64,000 bases of DNA from Protea cynaroides (GCA_028583415.1 CM053267.1:44008834-44072833); one strand, 5' to 3'; counted from the stretch's first letter, positions 36,052-48,130 are shown. Numbers and translations: made by a program. Notes: a model not told the origin generated them from the sequence alone.

Positions 36052-37741
36052 TCTTGTCATTGTTTGTGATGAGAATTTTATCAACTTAGCATGCCATGAG
36101 ACAAGTTGGATTGTTGACAGTGGAGCTTCGCATCATGTTACTTCAAGGAAGGAGTTCTTTACTTCTTACACTTCTGGTGATTTTGGTATCTTGAAGATGG
36201 GTAATGATGGCTTGTCAAAGGTTATTGGTTTTGGAGATGTTTCTTTGATGACTAACAATGGAACAACTTTGTTATTAAAAGATGTGAGACATGCTCCTGA
36301 TGTTCGACTGAACTTGATATCAGCGGGGAAGCTTGATGATGAGGGTTATATCAACACCTTTGGTAATGGAAAATGGAAGCTCACAAAAGGCTCTATGATT
36401 GTAGCTCATGGTAAGAAGTATTCCAGCTTGTATGTAATGGAAGCTAAACTTTCTAATGATGCAATTACTGTGGTGGAAGAAGATCATGTTACCGAGTTAT
36501 GGCACAAGAGGCTTAGTCACATAAGTGAGAAAGGGCTTAATCTTTTGGCCAAAAAGAATTTACTTTGTGGATTAAAGAATGCAAAGTTGAAAAGGTGTTC
36601 TCATTGTTTGGCTGGAAAACAACATAGAGTTTCTTTCAAGAGTCATCCTCCTTCAAGGAAATCAGATCTATTAGAGTTGGTGCATTCTGATGTTTATGGC
36701 CCCTTGAAGGTACATTCTCATAGTGGTGCTATCTATTTTGTGACCTTTATTGATGATCATTCTAGAAAACTCTGGGTTTATACTTTGAAGACCAAAGATC
36801 AAGTACTTGGTGTGTTCAAAGAGTTTCATGCATTAGTAGAAAGACAAACTGGGAAAAAGTTGAAGTGTATTCGATCACACAATGGTGGTGAGTACCGTGG
36901 ACCATTTGATGAGTATTGCAGACAACATGGTATTAGACATCAGACAACTCCTCCAAAGAATCCTCAGTTGAATGGTGTTGCTGAGAGGATGAACATAACT
37001 TTGATTGAGAGAGTGACATGTTTGCTTTCAGATGCACACTTACCTAAATCATTTTGGGGTGAGGCTTTGCTTACTGCAACACATGTTATTAACTTATCTC
37101 CTGCTGTTATTTTGGATGGTGATGTTCCTGACAGAGTTTGGTCTGGCAAAGATGTATCATATGATCACTTGAAGATTTTTGGCTGTAAGACATTTGTGCA
37201 TGTTCCTAAAGACGAGAGGTCAAAGCTAGATGCTAAGACACGATAGTGTATCTTTCTTGGTTGCGGTCTAGATGATCTTGGTTATAGGTTGTATGATCCA
37301 GTTGAGAAGAAACTTATTAGAAGCCGTGATGTGGTGTTCTGTGAGGATCAGACAATTAATGATATTGAAAAGGCCAAGAAGACTATGTTTACTGATAGTG
37401 GTGACTTGACTGATTCAGATACAATTACCTTGGGTAGGCCAAATCCAGTTCATGATGATACAGAGATTGATACTCATGGTGGTCAACTTGCTAGTGATAA
37501 TGTAGAGGATGTAGGTGATGTAGATGTTCCCTCTGATGATAATGTTGATGATCAACAGCATGTACCTACAGTTCCACCAGTGGTTCCACAAAGAAGGTCT
37601 GAAAGAGTTCATCAACGTTCTACAAGGTATTCTCCAAATGAGTATGTACTTAATTATGTACTCTTGACTGATGGGGGAGAGCCTGAGTGCTATGAACAAG
37701 CTATGAAAATTGAAGACAAGACTAAATGGGTTGATGAATCG
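36014..37741 (+). pseudogene. Copia protease-integrase, 3'-truncated and inactive
   Basis: Protease motif VDSGASHHVTS (~36113) is followed by the GAG-pre-integrase HHCC finger (WHKRLSH ... CSHCLAGK) and an integrase core with HSDVYGP and NGVAERMN. The usual second catalytic Asp (SDNGGEY in relatives) reads SHNGGEY here, so strand transfer should be lost. An in-frame TAG (37244-37246) precedes CIFLGCG, after which 37247-37741 stays open through the hinge (RRSERVHQRSTRYSP) and stops at the RT boundary. Confidence 0.88.
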
Positions 37742-37905
37742 GAAACTGGTAAAGGGGAAGATAGTGGTGTGTTTTGAGAGGCGGTAACCGAGGGTGGATA
37801 AGGGTGAACAGGCACTCTTAGCAGGGGCTGTGGGGATGATATTGGCCAATGACCAAGTGGCAGGAAACGCTCTGATCGCTGAGGCTCACTTGCTTCCGAC
37901 GTCGC

Positions 37906-39106
37906 GCCATCCTTTACTTTCAGTTATTACTATTGTTCATGCATTGATAGGATGTGATTGTTAGACATGTGATTGTTTTCGTTAGTGTGTGGAGTGGGGC
38001 ATGGGCCTGGAATCTCTCTTCACATTAGCACCTTTTGTAGTATTCTGTCTTAACATGCTCGGTACGGGTGGGGCATCAGGGGAAGGTCGTGGTACGGTGG
38101 TCTCCGATATTGATGTTGTCCCGGCCATTGTTATGTGGTACTGTGGATTCCGAGTCGATGTTGGCTTGTCCACGATGCTTTAGCTCTATCTCTATGCCGT
38201 AAGGAGTTATGTTGGGATAGGGTCTACCTGCGTATTGTTTCTATCCTAGTGGGTTAGTTGCGGATAGGGCATCAGGGGAGGTGTGGGAATGCCTTAGCTC
38301 TATCTCTATGCCGTAGACGGCTGTGCTGGGATAGAGCATACATTGATGACATATAGGATTGGTTAGTTGCGAGCCCAGTTTGCGAGCCCTGGCCAGTAGG
38401 GGCTTAGGTACTGGTATGGGTAGAGCATCAGGGGAGGTACGTGGGTATCTTAGCTCTATCTCTATTCCATGATGGGTGCATGTAGGTCAATGGGGGTGTG
38501 ATCCATGAGGTGTCACTCACTCGTGTATAGAGGTGCGGGGGCCACCAAACCTTTCTATAGCACATTACAAACTTAAAACCAGACCACAACATAAAATGAT
38601 TGTTACTCATGCATAATATTATGAAACTGTCTGATTGTCTTACTGAGCTAAGTTGTGAGCTCACCCTTTGTATATACATTGCTTTTAGATGTTGATGCAG
38701 GATATACCGTGGATGACTACGTGAACACTCCGGTGTATGGAGGTGTTGCTGCTCTGAATGTGCAAGCAGGAGAGGACGAGCATGACGCTTCATGCGAGTG
38801 CCCTTTCTGCGTGTACCTTTGATCGGATTTTATTTATTTCTTTTATTTATTTTTGGTTGGATTAAATGAATGTATGGATATTATTTTATGTGTTTGAATT
38901 TGGATAATGGGATATTTATTTAAGTTATCAATAGATACTCAGTTCATTCTATTTAAAGTCTTCCGCTGTATATTTATATTCTGATTGTGGTTATGTGTAA
39001 TGGTTTGTATGAATGGACACGGCCTATTCGAGATCCTGGTGTGAACCGTTGGTTCAATGACGGTTCACTCACACCATTTTGGTTGGATCAGAATTGGGGT
39101 GTGACA
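37906..39106 (+). mobile_element. Truncated gypsy LTR (3' half)
   Basis: Closely matches 57619-58810, the 3' half of the LTR at 56486, and ends with the same GGGGTGTGACA. The left edge is a breakpoint in subtilase copy 3 with shared 'gc' bases (gtcgc|gccatcc). It has the LTR modules TATCAGGGGAGGT / TTAGCTCTATCTCTAT, the conserved 45-codon frame (38688-38822) and a terminal hairpin (39041-39068). Confidence 0.9.
38688..38822 (+). other. Conserved 45-codon frame in LTR
   Basis: Reads DVDAGYTVDDYVNTPVYG then VAALNVQAGEDEHDASCECP, ending FCVYL and TGA. It is preceded by a TTTTAG acceptor-like site. Counterparts lie at 47710, 51333 and 58401, and a degenerate one in the inverted LTR near 39615-39745. 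No known domain; see findings. Confidence 0.55.
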
Positions 39107-39336
39107 AGCCCTCTTCGAGTTTCGGTTTTGATTAATCTCTGTCTAATATGTAGGGTGGTGAACCTTGTTCGATCTAGGCTCAAGGATTCATCCAGAAGCA
39201 GTCGAATGCAGGAGCTTTATCATCACTTGGCCGAATGTTATCGGAAAGCATTCATACGGATGTTACAATTTATGCCTTTGATGCGAGCATTGGAGCATAC
39301 CGTGCTGTCCTTGCAACATGATCACCTATCTTCTGC
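39107..39336 (+). pseudogene. Captured or duplicated fragment of the BTB gene (intron 3 end plus exon 4 start)
   Basis: Aligns without gaps to 13364-13593 of the BTB gene, with about 17 mismatches in 230 bp by eye (~93% identity). It includes the last ~47 nt of intron 3, so it is a DNA-level copy, not a retrocopy. A Trp codon became TAG and an Arg codon became TGA, so it cannot encode protein. It lies exactly between the 3' terminus of one LTR (ends ..GTGACA at 39106) and the inverted terminus of another (TGCACACTCC at 39337). Confidence 0.93.
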
Positions 39337-40189
39337 TGCACACTCCAATTTCGACTAAACTAGAAGTGTGACTGAACCACCACTAAACTAACGGCTCACA
39401 CCAGGATCTCAATAGACCGTGTCAATACACAAACTAATGCACACTAATCACAATCATAATATAGTTAATACAGTGAAAGACTTAAATAAATGAACTGAGT
39501 AAATTAGTGATAAATAAATAAATTATCCCAGTTATTCAATGTACCAAACATAATTGTAATCCATTACATGGTTTATAATCAAACTACAAAATAAATCAAA
39601 GAATATCCCAGAGGTACACAAAGAAATGACACTCACATGACTTTTCATGCTCGTTGCCCCCTGCTTGCACATCCAAAGCAGTAACACCATCGTACACTGG
39701 AGCATTCATGTAGTCCTACACAATGTAACCTGCATCAACATCTGAAAAAGGTGTATATATGAAAAGGTGAGCTCACAACTTAGCTAAGTAAGAAAATCAA
39801 ACAATGCAACAAGCAAATGCATGCAATAATATTCACATTTGGTCTGGTATAACTTGCAAAGTGCTATGGTAAGGATAGACAGCCACCATACCTTCTTGCA
39901 CAAGAGTGTGAACACGCTTAATGGATCACGCACTGCTGTCATCCTACATTACTCACTCCAGTATAGAGATAGGGCTCAAGTCTGACGGTCAGGATGAACC
40001 ATAGTACCATCTCCTCCCCCTGATACCCTACATCGTACCAACATGTACACCCCTATTAGTGAGGGCTTGCAAGAGGGTAACCAATCCTACATGTCATCAC
40101 AGTATCCAAGGCCCTACCCAAGAATAACTCCCTACGGAATGGAGATAGGGCTCGAGTCTGACGATCAGGCTGAACCACAATACTGTGTC
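39337..40189 (-). mobile_element. Inverted, truncated gypsy LTR
   Basis: Its reverse complement carries the same landmarks as the LTR family: the terminal segment, the 45-codon frame (with an internal stop and one Cys lost), and the TATCAGGGG and CCCTATCTCTAT modules. It is more diverged than the copies at 37906 and 56486. The 5' half is missing, and it abuts a plus-strand LTR at 40190. Confidence 0.75.
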
Positions 40190-43100
40190 TGTAAGATCCG
40201 TATTCTACTAACTTGGTTTAATCGTATCATGTCAGGTCTTTCCATCATTCTTGGACCAAGTAGACTTAGCGTGTGAAGATAGATCCCAAACCAAGTATAA
40301 AAATCGACTCAATACCCAAAACTGTATACATATGGTTACATACCTGGGTAGGTATGATCGACCATATGATAAGAATGAAGATCACAAATCCAGGACCCCA
40401 CGGTCGATGATTTTGACCCTACGGTCGACGGGTTCTGTAACCGTAGCCATCGACCCTGAGATCCTAGATCAGACTCTGAGTTTTGAAAACTTTCCTAAAC
40501 TAAGGGATTTCTTTCCTAATTGAAAGATGACTCTATATGGAGAGTTTTTCTCTATATAAAGGACATCCCTCAACCATTTTTCACTCTTTTAGAACATTAG
40601 TAAACCCTAGAGAAAGAGAAGTGAAGAGAAGGAAGAGAAGGAGAAGAAGAAAAGGCTAAAGAGAGGATCCTGCTGAGAAGAGATTGGCTCTTTATCATAG
40701 GCAAAGGTATAAACCTAATCCTTGGAGATATAAACTCTATGGAATAAGACTTCTATGGAAAATAGGCAATATAAACCTATTATGATCCATGTGATTTCCT
40801 TGAGAAAATCCCAAGGAGAACCATGATGAGAGAGTTTGATGATTTGAGTTGATAAGTGTTGGAACCTTGGCCAAGTTGAGCAGTTGAGTGCATCTTTGTG
40901 TCTGTTGTCATTTTTGGCAACCTTGGCGACCTCTTGATAGTTGGCAAAGTGATATGGAGGAGAGAGAATGTCAACAAAAAATGTATCCAATCAGCAAACA
41001 AAGTAGACAGTCAGCAGGTATGGTTGGACAGTCAGAAGCCTATTTGGAAGCCAGTACACAGCCCTATGTGCTTGCAGTTCAAGAGAGAAAGAAGAGAGAG
41101 AAAGAGGAGAGAGAAAGAAGAGAGAGATAGAGGATAGAGAAAGAAGAGAGAGAATGTGGGCTGTGTGGGTCCCACCTGAGGTGGTTAGGCCATGCCGCGA
41201 GCACAGTAATGCCCCGAGCACAGCAGCACAACCATATATGTCGCACGCACAGTAGCACAACACCAGGCCATGCTGCAAGCTCAGCAGCACAGCCATGCCG
41301 TGAGCTCAGCAGCACTGCTTGCCGCGCACAGCAAGCATGCTGGTGCACAACAGGCAGCCAGCGTGCCATGCCAATTGCCTAGCACACAAAGCAGCAGGCT
41401 ACATGACAAGCCACCAGCCCGCACAGCTACGCCACGTACAGCAAGCCAGCAGCAGCATAGGACAGTTGCGCAGCCAGCCTCGAGCAGGCCAGCAAGGCTC
41501 GCAAGCCCGCAGGCCTGCAAGACCAGTCGCGTGCGTGCCTTGCAAGCCTCCGCAAGGATTTCCCCGCATGCGGATCACTTGTTCGACGAAATGCCACAAA
41601 GAAAAATTCCTTTGACACCCTACTGGAAATAAAAAGGCTTACAGGGCATTACCACACATTCTCAGGGGCATTTTGGTCCTTGGGAAAAAGAGAAGATCCG
41701 AAATCATCGAGCCAGATTGAGCCATGCCATTCAGATGCTCATCCAGTGGCTGAGATCAAGGTGGGCCATGGTGTTTCACAGGCGCTCCGTCAAGATTCTT
41801 GCGTGTAATTGAGGATTGGCCAGATACACCTTAAAAAGGTGATCCACGTCGCATGGAGCTGGATCCAAGATTCGGTGAAGCGCTCGTATGGTGTGTCGGC
41901 GTTGCGGATCCCAATTTGACGGTTAGGATTTGTTCCGAGCTGCGCTGATGGGATTACAAAGATCAAAAGGCCCAGAGGCTTTCCTGCCTTTACCTGACCG
42001 ATCCAATGGTGGATCTTCAAGATTCTCTGATCTGCCAATCACGTCTCGACAACGTCGTACGATACGACAAAGGCAGCGGCGCTAGTGTGTGTCGCGGCGC
42101 ACCAAATCAAGTCTGAAGATTCTGTTTCTTTTAATCTGATTAGCTGGACTTCGGATGGCCATATCTCAGCCATCCGATGTCCGATTTGAGTGATTTAAAT
42201 TTCTCCGAACTCATCTTTTCGAGCACTATTCACCTGCAACAAGAAAATCAATTTTGGTGAGAGTGGTTCCAGTTTTGTGAGGAAGAAAGGTTTTAGTTCT
42301 CTCTTGTGAATATAGATCATCTCCACTCACCTCTCTTTGAGTTTAATGGCCATACAAAGCATGAGAGAGATAGTGTGAGCATGTTGTGAGGGTTTGGTGA
42401 GATTCAAATTGTATGAGAGGCATTGGGAAAGTGCTAAACTCCCATATTGTTGAAGAAGCTCACCTACTACCTTTTGACAGCCTGAGAAGCCCATTTGATG
42501 AGCACCACACATGCCGTGATCACGCTAGAAAGGTAATCACGCATACAGACCCTATTTATTTATACCAATACCATATGGTAAGGGTTTGTAATCTCTATTT
42601 GATAAATACTTTGTAACTTGTCAAGTTAGGGGCTTGACTGGAGTGGGGGTTGTTGCCTAGGACTCAGTTGCAGCTGGGAATGTGGTCGATGTTGTAGCAT
42701 ATGAGTTGTAGGTGCAACCATAGCATTAAAGTAGCATATTGGGTATAATACGAAACCCTGGTTAGGGTATTGCCCCGTGGAGTAGCCGTCACAGTATGTA
42801 ATAGGTGAACCACGTTACACAGTGTGTCATGTAGATGTGGATGTGTTTGTTTGTGTTATGCATTTGAAGTGCGTGGGTTGCAGGTGTAGGTGTACACACT
42901 TGGTAGACCAAGCCTCTGGTATGGATACCTGTAGGTGTGTGTGGCATGGTGTGTTACACGAAATGTGTAAATGAACAAATATGTGAACTAGTCAGCTCAA
43001 GGCAGCATAGCATAGACAGACAGCTCAACAACATTGTTTAATCAGTCTGGACTGACCTCACATTGTTGGGAATATTTTTATTGGTCACTGATTCACCCCC

Positions 43101-43730
43101 CTTCTCAGTGTCAACCTGGGAACTACAATAAGAAACTACTAATGATGGCCATAGGATGACCTTAGAATAAATCCAATTAAAGATCAGAGGATTTGACCCA
43201 GGAAGAACTCGAATTGCATGTAGTATGTGACCAGAAATCTCAAGGTTGCAGCTACGGTTGACCATAGCATGACCAGCATGACCAGAGGATCAACCATAGG
43301 CATTTGGGAAGATTCTGGAATCATATGGTCGCAGCTACGGTCGCACTATATGCGACCGTAGGGTATCGATCATAGGCAATAAGGTTGATATAGTATGAGA
43401 CCATAGGACCAATCAGACACCTATCAGTCCTTTGTTTCAATTTCCTACTACTGTAACATGTTACATATGAACCCTAACTTAAATTCATAAAACTTTTAGG
43501 TTGTTAAATCAATTCGAAAAGAATTTCAAGGCTTAAAAGGAGGTCAAGTATTGCTAACAGGTGAGGGAACAAGACCTAAACTAATTGGTTAATAACAAAC
43601 TATTTATTTTTATTGAGTCTAATGCCAGAATTGATTCTATGCTTGTATGCTTGTAATGTGCATCTTACGTGTCATCCAATATTCCTGCTATTACTGTTCA
43701 TGCATATTTAATTCTGTTTATTTATAACAC
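40190..43730 (+). mobile_element. Gypsy LTR (5' half) interrupted by a nested solo LTR
   Basis: Starts TGTAAGATCC like the other family LTRs and has TCTATATAAAGGACATCCC (TATA-like, 40551). It is split by a solo LTR at 40857-43127, resumes with sequence matching 46550-47027 of the LTR at 45831, and ends where a new TGTAAGCACC terminus starts at 43731. The missing 3' half would lie beyond the Ogre-like element, outside this window. Without the insert about 1.27 kb remains. Confidence 0.8.
40857..43127. mobile_element. Nested 2.27-kb solo LTR with ATAAG target duplication
   Basis: Starts TGTTGGAACC, ends AACTACA, and is flanked by ATAAG at 40852-40856 and 43128-43132. Rejoining the flanks restores continuity with the related LTR at 45831. 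Near its 3' end it has 'attcaccccccttctcag', which recalls LTR ends of large copia (SIRE-like) elements. The interior has an AG-rich tract (41080-41155) and a GC-rich patch of CAGCA/GCAAGC repeats (41180-41580). The Ala-rich open frames there overlap on both strands and look incidental. Confidence 0.82.
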
Positions 43731-44089
43731 TGTAAGCACCCCATTTTTGCCATCCCAGCTAAACAAAGTCCTGCTGGTATATGGACAACAAAAGGAAGAA
43801 AGATGATTGAAAGTTTAGATTTTTGACTGTGAATTTGAGAAAGTTTTCTATGGGTCCCACAGCAAGGTCACGGGTTATAATTTTGCATGGGTGCCTAGGT
43901 CATGGAATTATCTTCAAAATGAGACCAGAATTGCTCGATTCTGACATCAAATGAAGAAGATATGATCATTTTAGTCGGATGATACGTACAAGGGAGGCTT
44001 CTGAAATTATCATAAATAATCCCAGGGGCTTTCATGCAAATTATCGTAAGTTGGATTGTTTGAATTTTAAATCATCATATCTTGATCAT

Positions 44090-44690
44090 CCGACATCTGA
44101 ATCATATGGTTTAAGTACCATTATTCCTTATTTTTAGTCCTCTTCAAAGTGGACGTAAAGGATTTCCGGTAGAAATCACCAGTGGGCCCCATGCAAGCTT
44201 GCATGCAAAGTTATCGTTAGAACTTCAAAGATTCATATCTTTTCCGTTCTACGTCGGATTCAGACGATTACATGGCCATTGTTCTTCATTTGTGATGTCC
44301 TACAAAGTGGACGTGGAAAATCTCGGGTAGAAGTTTCCGGAGGGTCCCATGCAGAATTACATATGAAAATGGTCATTTAATATTCAAAAATTCATATTTT
44401 GATCACCCCATATCCAAATCAAGTGATTTCAGTCTCATTATGTTCCATTTTTAGTGCTCTACAAAGTGGATGTAAAATATTTCTGGTAGAAGCCTCCGAA
44501 GGATCTCATGCAGAATGGTCAGCCAAATTATCGATAATTGGTCTGCTTAAACTTCAGAAAGTCATAAGTTGACCATTTTATTTCCAAAATGATTCAAGTT
44601 CCAATATTCCTCATTTTTAATGTTCTACAAAGTGAACGTAGAAAATTTGGAATAAAGGTTATCAGAAAATTCTGTGCGGGATGACAGCGG
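44090..44690. repeat. Tandem repeat of about 158-176 bp, four units
   Basis: A core like CAAAGTGGACGTAAAAxATT begins at 44145, 44303, 44462 and 44638 and is followed by 'ggtagaag'. Units are diverged. A fainter earlier unit may start near 43950. Confidence 0.75.
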
Positions 44691-44959
44691 AAATGACCCA
44701 TGAAATAATAGAGAGAGAAAATCCAATTAATTTCAATCAATCCAGTCAACTCAGTTCAAGCCAGTTCTGGTCCAACCTAGCTCAACCCATATCAGTTTAA
44801 CTCAGTTAACCCAAGCCAGTCTCAACCCATTTCGAATCAGTTCATCCATGTGCATAGTATTTATATATATTATATATATTGTATACTATATATATGTATG
44901 TTATTAAATATATGCGTATATATGTATATAATATATATTATTATATATAAATGATAAAA

Positions 44960-45830
44960 TCCAAAAAATTTTGAAAAAAAAGAAGGAAAGATGAGAGAGA
45001 GGAGACGTAAGAGAGGGAGAGATTTCAATTTTGGAGTAAATCCAAAAGATTTTGAGAAAAAAAGGAAAGATGAGAGAAAGGAGACGTGAGAGAGGGAGAG
45101 ATTTTGGTTTTGGAGTAAATCCAAAAGATTTTGAGAAAAAAAAAGAAAAGAAAAGAGAGAGGAGACATGAAAGAGAGGGGATTTAGGGTATTTGAGAGAA
45201 TCCAAAAGATTTTGTTGGAGAAAAAAAAAAGGAAAGAAGAAAGAGAAAAAACGTGGGGGTTTTAGGAGAGCACGGTTTTGGGAGAAAAAAAAGGAAAAAA
45301 AAAGGGATAGAGAGGAGATGTAGAAAGAGAGGGCATTCAAGGTTTTTGAGAGAATTCAAAAGATTTTGTTGGAGAAAAAAAATGAAAGAAGAAAGAGAAA
45401 AAACGTGGGGGTTTTAGGAGAGCTCGGTTTTGGGAGAAAAAAAGAAAAAAGAAAGGGATAGAGAGGAGATGTAAAAAGAGAAGGGGGATTTAGGATTTCT
45501 AAGAGAATCCAAAAGATTTCGTTGGAGAAAAAAAAGGAAAAGAAGAAAGAGAAAAAACGTGGGGGTTTTAGGAGAGCTCGATTTTGGGAGAAAAAAAAGG
45601 AAAAAAAAGGGATAGAGAGGAGACGTAAAAGGAGAAGGGGGATTAAGGGTTTCTAAGGGAATCTAAAAGATTTTGTTGGAGAAAAAAAAGGAAAGAAGAA
45701 AGAGAAAAAACGTGGGGGGGTTTTTGAGAGCTGGGTTTTGGGAGAAAAGTAAGGGAAGAAGAGAGAGAAAAGAGGAAGAATAAACCAGAAAAGAGAGAAA
45801 AAAAACATGGGGGGTTTTTGAGAGCTCAGT
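44960..45830. repeat. GA-rich tandem repeats, period ~80 then ~154 bp
   Basis: 'tccaaaagat' recurs at 44960, 45041, 45120 and 45201. 'ttttgttggag' recurs at about 45210, 45364, 45517 and 45671, spaced 153-154 bp (about twice the short period). The array was split at 45831 by a solo LTR and its remainder is 48131-48290. Phe/Ser-rich minus-strand frames are a by-product of purine strand bias. Confidence 0.88.
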
Positions 45831-48130
45831 TGTAAGACCCCTGTCAAACTAACCCGGTCTTACCACCTTGAACCAGGTTTACCCATCATGGTCGAGTCAA
45901 ATGGACCAAGGGCATGAAGGAGATCGAGATCCCAGGTATAAAATTGACCCAAAAACACGTAATTTTAGGGAAGGGTCGCAAACCCAGCTAAGCAGGGTCG
46001 GACCTCCCAAAACAGAAAGTCAGACCCTCAGTTTTGAAGGGAGGGTCGGACAGCTTAAGACCCTAGGGTCGACGGGATCATCGACCCTCCCATCGACCCT
46101 CGGTTTCTGACGAAACTGAAATTTAGAAAATTTCCTAATTTTCGGTTGGGATTCCTTCCAAATCTCAATGGGATTATTATAGGACATTCCTAGTCTATTT
46201 AAAGGACGTCCCTTAGCCACATTCACTCCTTTCACAACCCTAATTGAGTTGAGAGAAAGAGAGAAGAAGGAAAAGAGGAAGAAAGGAGGCTAGGAAGAAG
46301 GCTTAGCAAAAAGGAGAAGAAATTGCAGAGAAAAGTAATCTTCTCAGGTATGGATACTAATTCCATGAGTTTCTACAGACCTTAGGTTAGATTTGGTTGA
46401 GTGTAGGATTTCGGAGAAACCCAAACCATCAATCCATGGTTAGGTTTTCATGGAAAACCATAGGAGGATGCACGAAAGCTATCTAGATGGATTATACATG
46501 GTTCTAGACCATGGAATGACTGTTGAATGAATGTAGGAAGCAAGCCATAGGACCCCAAACACGAAGAATGGGTTAAAAGTGGAAATTGGACCAGAGTGCA
46601 CTAAGGGTCGCACCGAGGGTCGATAGACCATCCGACCCTAGGTGTTTCTGACCATCGACCCTCAGCATTCGGGAAGTTCAGAATGGAGGGAGGGTCGATA
46701 GACCCATCGACCCTAGCATCGACCCTCAGTTGAAAGAATGATTTTTAAATTCCAAATTAATTCTAATTAAATTCTATCGACTTTGTTAGGTTTGCTAGCA
46801 ATATAATAACATTATAAAGGTGATTCTAAAACTTGGGAAAGTATCTTTTAGCAAGCTAAGGTGAGGAACCTTAACCCCAAACTAAATTGATTAATAATAA
46901 ACTGTTTTCTATTTCTTGAGTCCTATGCCATGTTTGATTCTATGCGAATATGTTTGTAATGTGCATACAGCATGCCATCCAATATTTCTATTACTTGTTC
47001 ATGCATATTTACTTTATTGTTTATAACATGATGATGATGATGATGATAAGAATAGGCATGTGCTTGTATGTGTGTGGTTGATGTGCTTGATGCGAGTGAG
47101 TATCAGGGGAGGTGTGATGAGAACGTCAATAAACGTTAACCTTTGGCGGGTCTCAGCACTTTAGCTCTATCTCTAACTCAAGTCTTGTGCATTGACATCG
47201 TCGTATCGCCATTACCTTAGCAGAACTATTATGTCGTAGAGTATCAGGGGAGGTGGTTTCGGTCCTTGTAGTCTCTGACTCTACCGGGGGGCTTTAGCTC
47301 TATCTCTATGGATGTTCTGAGGGATGCTGGGGTGAGGCCTTGGATACACTGTTTGGCATTAGGATTGGTTAGCAGCGAGCCCAGTTTGCAAGCCCTCGCT
47401 AACAGGGGCTTACGTGTTAGTATAGCATTATATAGCAATAAACGTTAACCTTTGTTGTATAATGTTATGATAGGGTGGATGGGGACGACGATAAACGTTA
47501 ACCTTCGGGCAGGCTTCCACACCCTGTGTATAGAGGCGGTGTCAATAAACGTTAACCTTTGACCACCCAACCTTTCTATTGCACATTGCAAACTATAAAC
47601 CAAGACCAAAGATATGAATTGACTTTTTGCATGCATATGTAATGTTGCATTGTTTTGGCTACTCACTGAGCCGTGTTGTGTGCTCACCCCTCGACATCGA
47701 ATATTTTTAGTTGATGATGCAGGTTATACAGTTGAAGATTATATGAACGCGTCGGCGTACGGAACTGTAGCAGCTATGGAAGTTGGAGCTGAAGACGGTA
47801 CACACGACTCATTTTGCGAGTGCAACTCGTGTGTATTCGATTAGATATTTTTATAGGTTTCTTTATTGGATTTATAAGACATGTATTTGGTACTTAATTA
47901 CTTATGTCCCGGTTGATACAGAATAATTTGTTATTATTTATGAATATCATTTTAGTTCTCAGTTCATTTATTGATGAGATTTCCGCTATTGTGTATTTAC
48001 TCTGATTATGATTGTGGATGCGTGTAAGTTTGGATAACGCGGGGATAGCCTATTAGAGATCCTGGTTGAACCGTTGGTTATTTAGCGGTTCATCACACCA
48101 TTCTGAAATGTGCGGAATTGGGGTGTGACA
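45831..48130 (+). mobile_element. Solo gypsy LTR, 2.3 kb, with TCAGT/TCGGT duplication
   Basis: TGTAAGACCC to GGGGTGTGACA, flanked by TCAGT (45826-45830) and TCGGT (48131-48135), one mismatch. TATA-like CTATTTAAAGGACGTCCC lies near 46195. GGGTCGA-type motif clusters lie at 45970-46107 and 46605-46735. Four copies of ATAAACGTTAACCTT lie between 47128 and 47565. Other landmarks are TATCAGGGGAGGT modules, the 45-codon frame (47710-47844) and a terminal hairpin (48067-48092). Confidence 0.9.
47710..47844 (+). other. Conserved 45-codon frame in solo LTR
   Basis: Reads VDDAGYTVEDYMNASAYG, then an acidic segment, then CECNSCVFD and TAG, after a TTTTTAG acceptor-like site. Confidence 0.55.

Larger units (their letters stand above)
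34496..37741 (+). mobile_element. Ty1/copia retrotransposon, 3'-truncated, in exon 6 of subtilase copy 3
   Basis: 5' LTR, primer-binding site, gag, protease and integrase in copia order, then an abrupt end at the start of the reverse transcriptase region (KWVDE), where subtilase sequence resumes at 37742. There is no RT, RNase H or 3' LTR. About 10 bp of subtilase sequence is missing at the junction, so a deletion removed the element's 3' half and a little of the target. The protein sequence resembles the Tork/TNT1-like copia group from memory. Confidence 0.92.
29975..37905 (+). pseudogene. Subtilase copy 3, disrupted by insertions and 3'-truncated
   Basis: Exons equivalent to the intact copies: 29975-30058, 30132-30241, 30343-30440, 30533-30697 (same lengths as copy 1), exon 5 split (31491-31528 and 32258-32333) and exon 6 split (33847-34495 and 37742-37905). 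Defects seen: Asp motif DTG changed to DNG; GC donors after exons 1 and 4; a 729-bp solo LTR in exon 5; a one-base deletion just after GHG in the His motif, shifting the frame to a TAG; a truncated copia element in exon 6; and loss of everything after 'ttccgacgtcgc' (the Ser motif and C-terminal domain), which abuts a truncated LTR. The oxyanion motif SAGNSGP survives. No active protease can be made. Confidence 0.95.

Noticed and set aside
41270..41632. Ala/Gln-rich open frames on both strands
   Set aside because: Overlapping frames on both strands in a GC-rich CAGCA-type repeat within a solo LTR; no domain or codon signal.
44870..45340. Minus-strand Phe/Ser/Leu-rich frame looking like membrane segments
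   Set aside because: It is the complement of the GA-rich tandem array; the hydrophobicity reflects strand composition.
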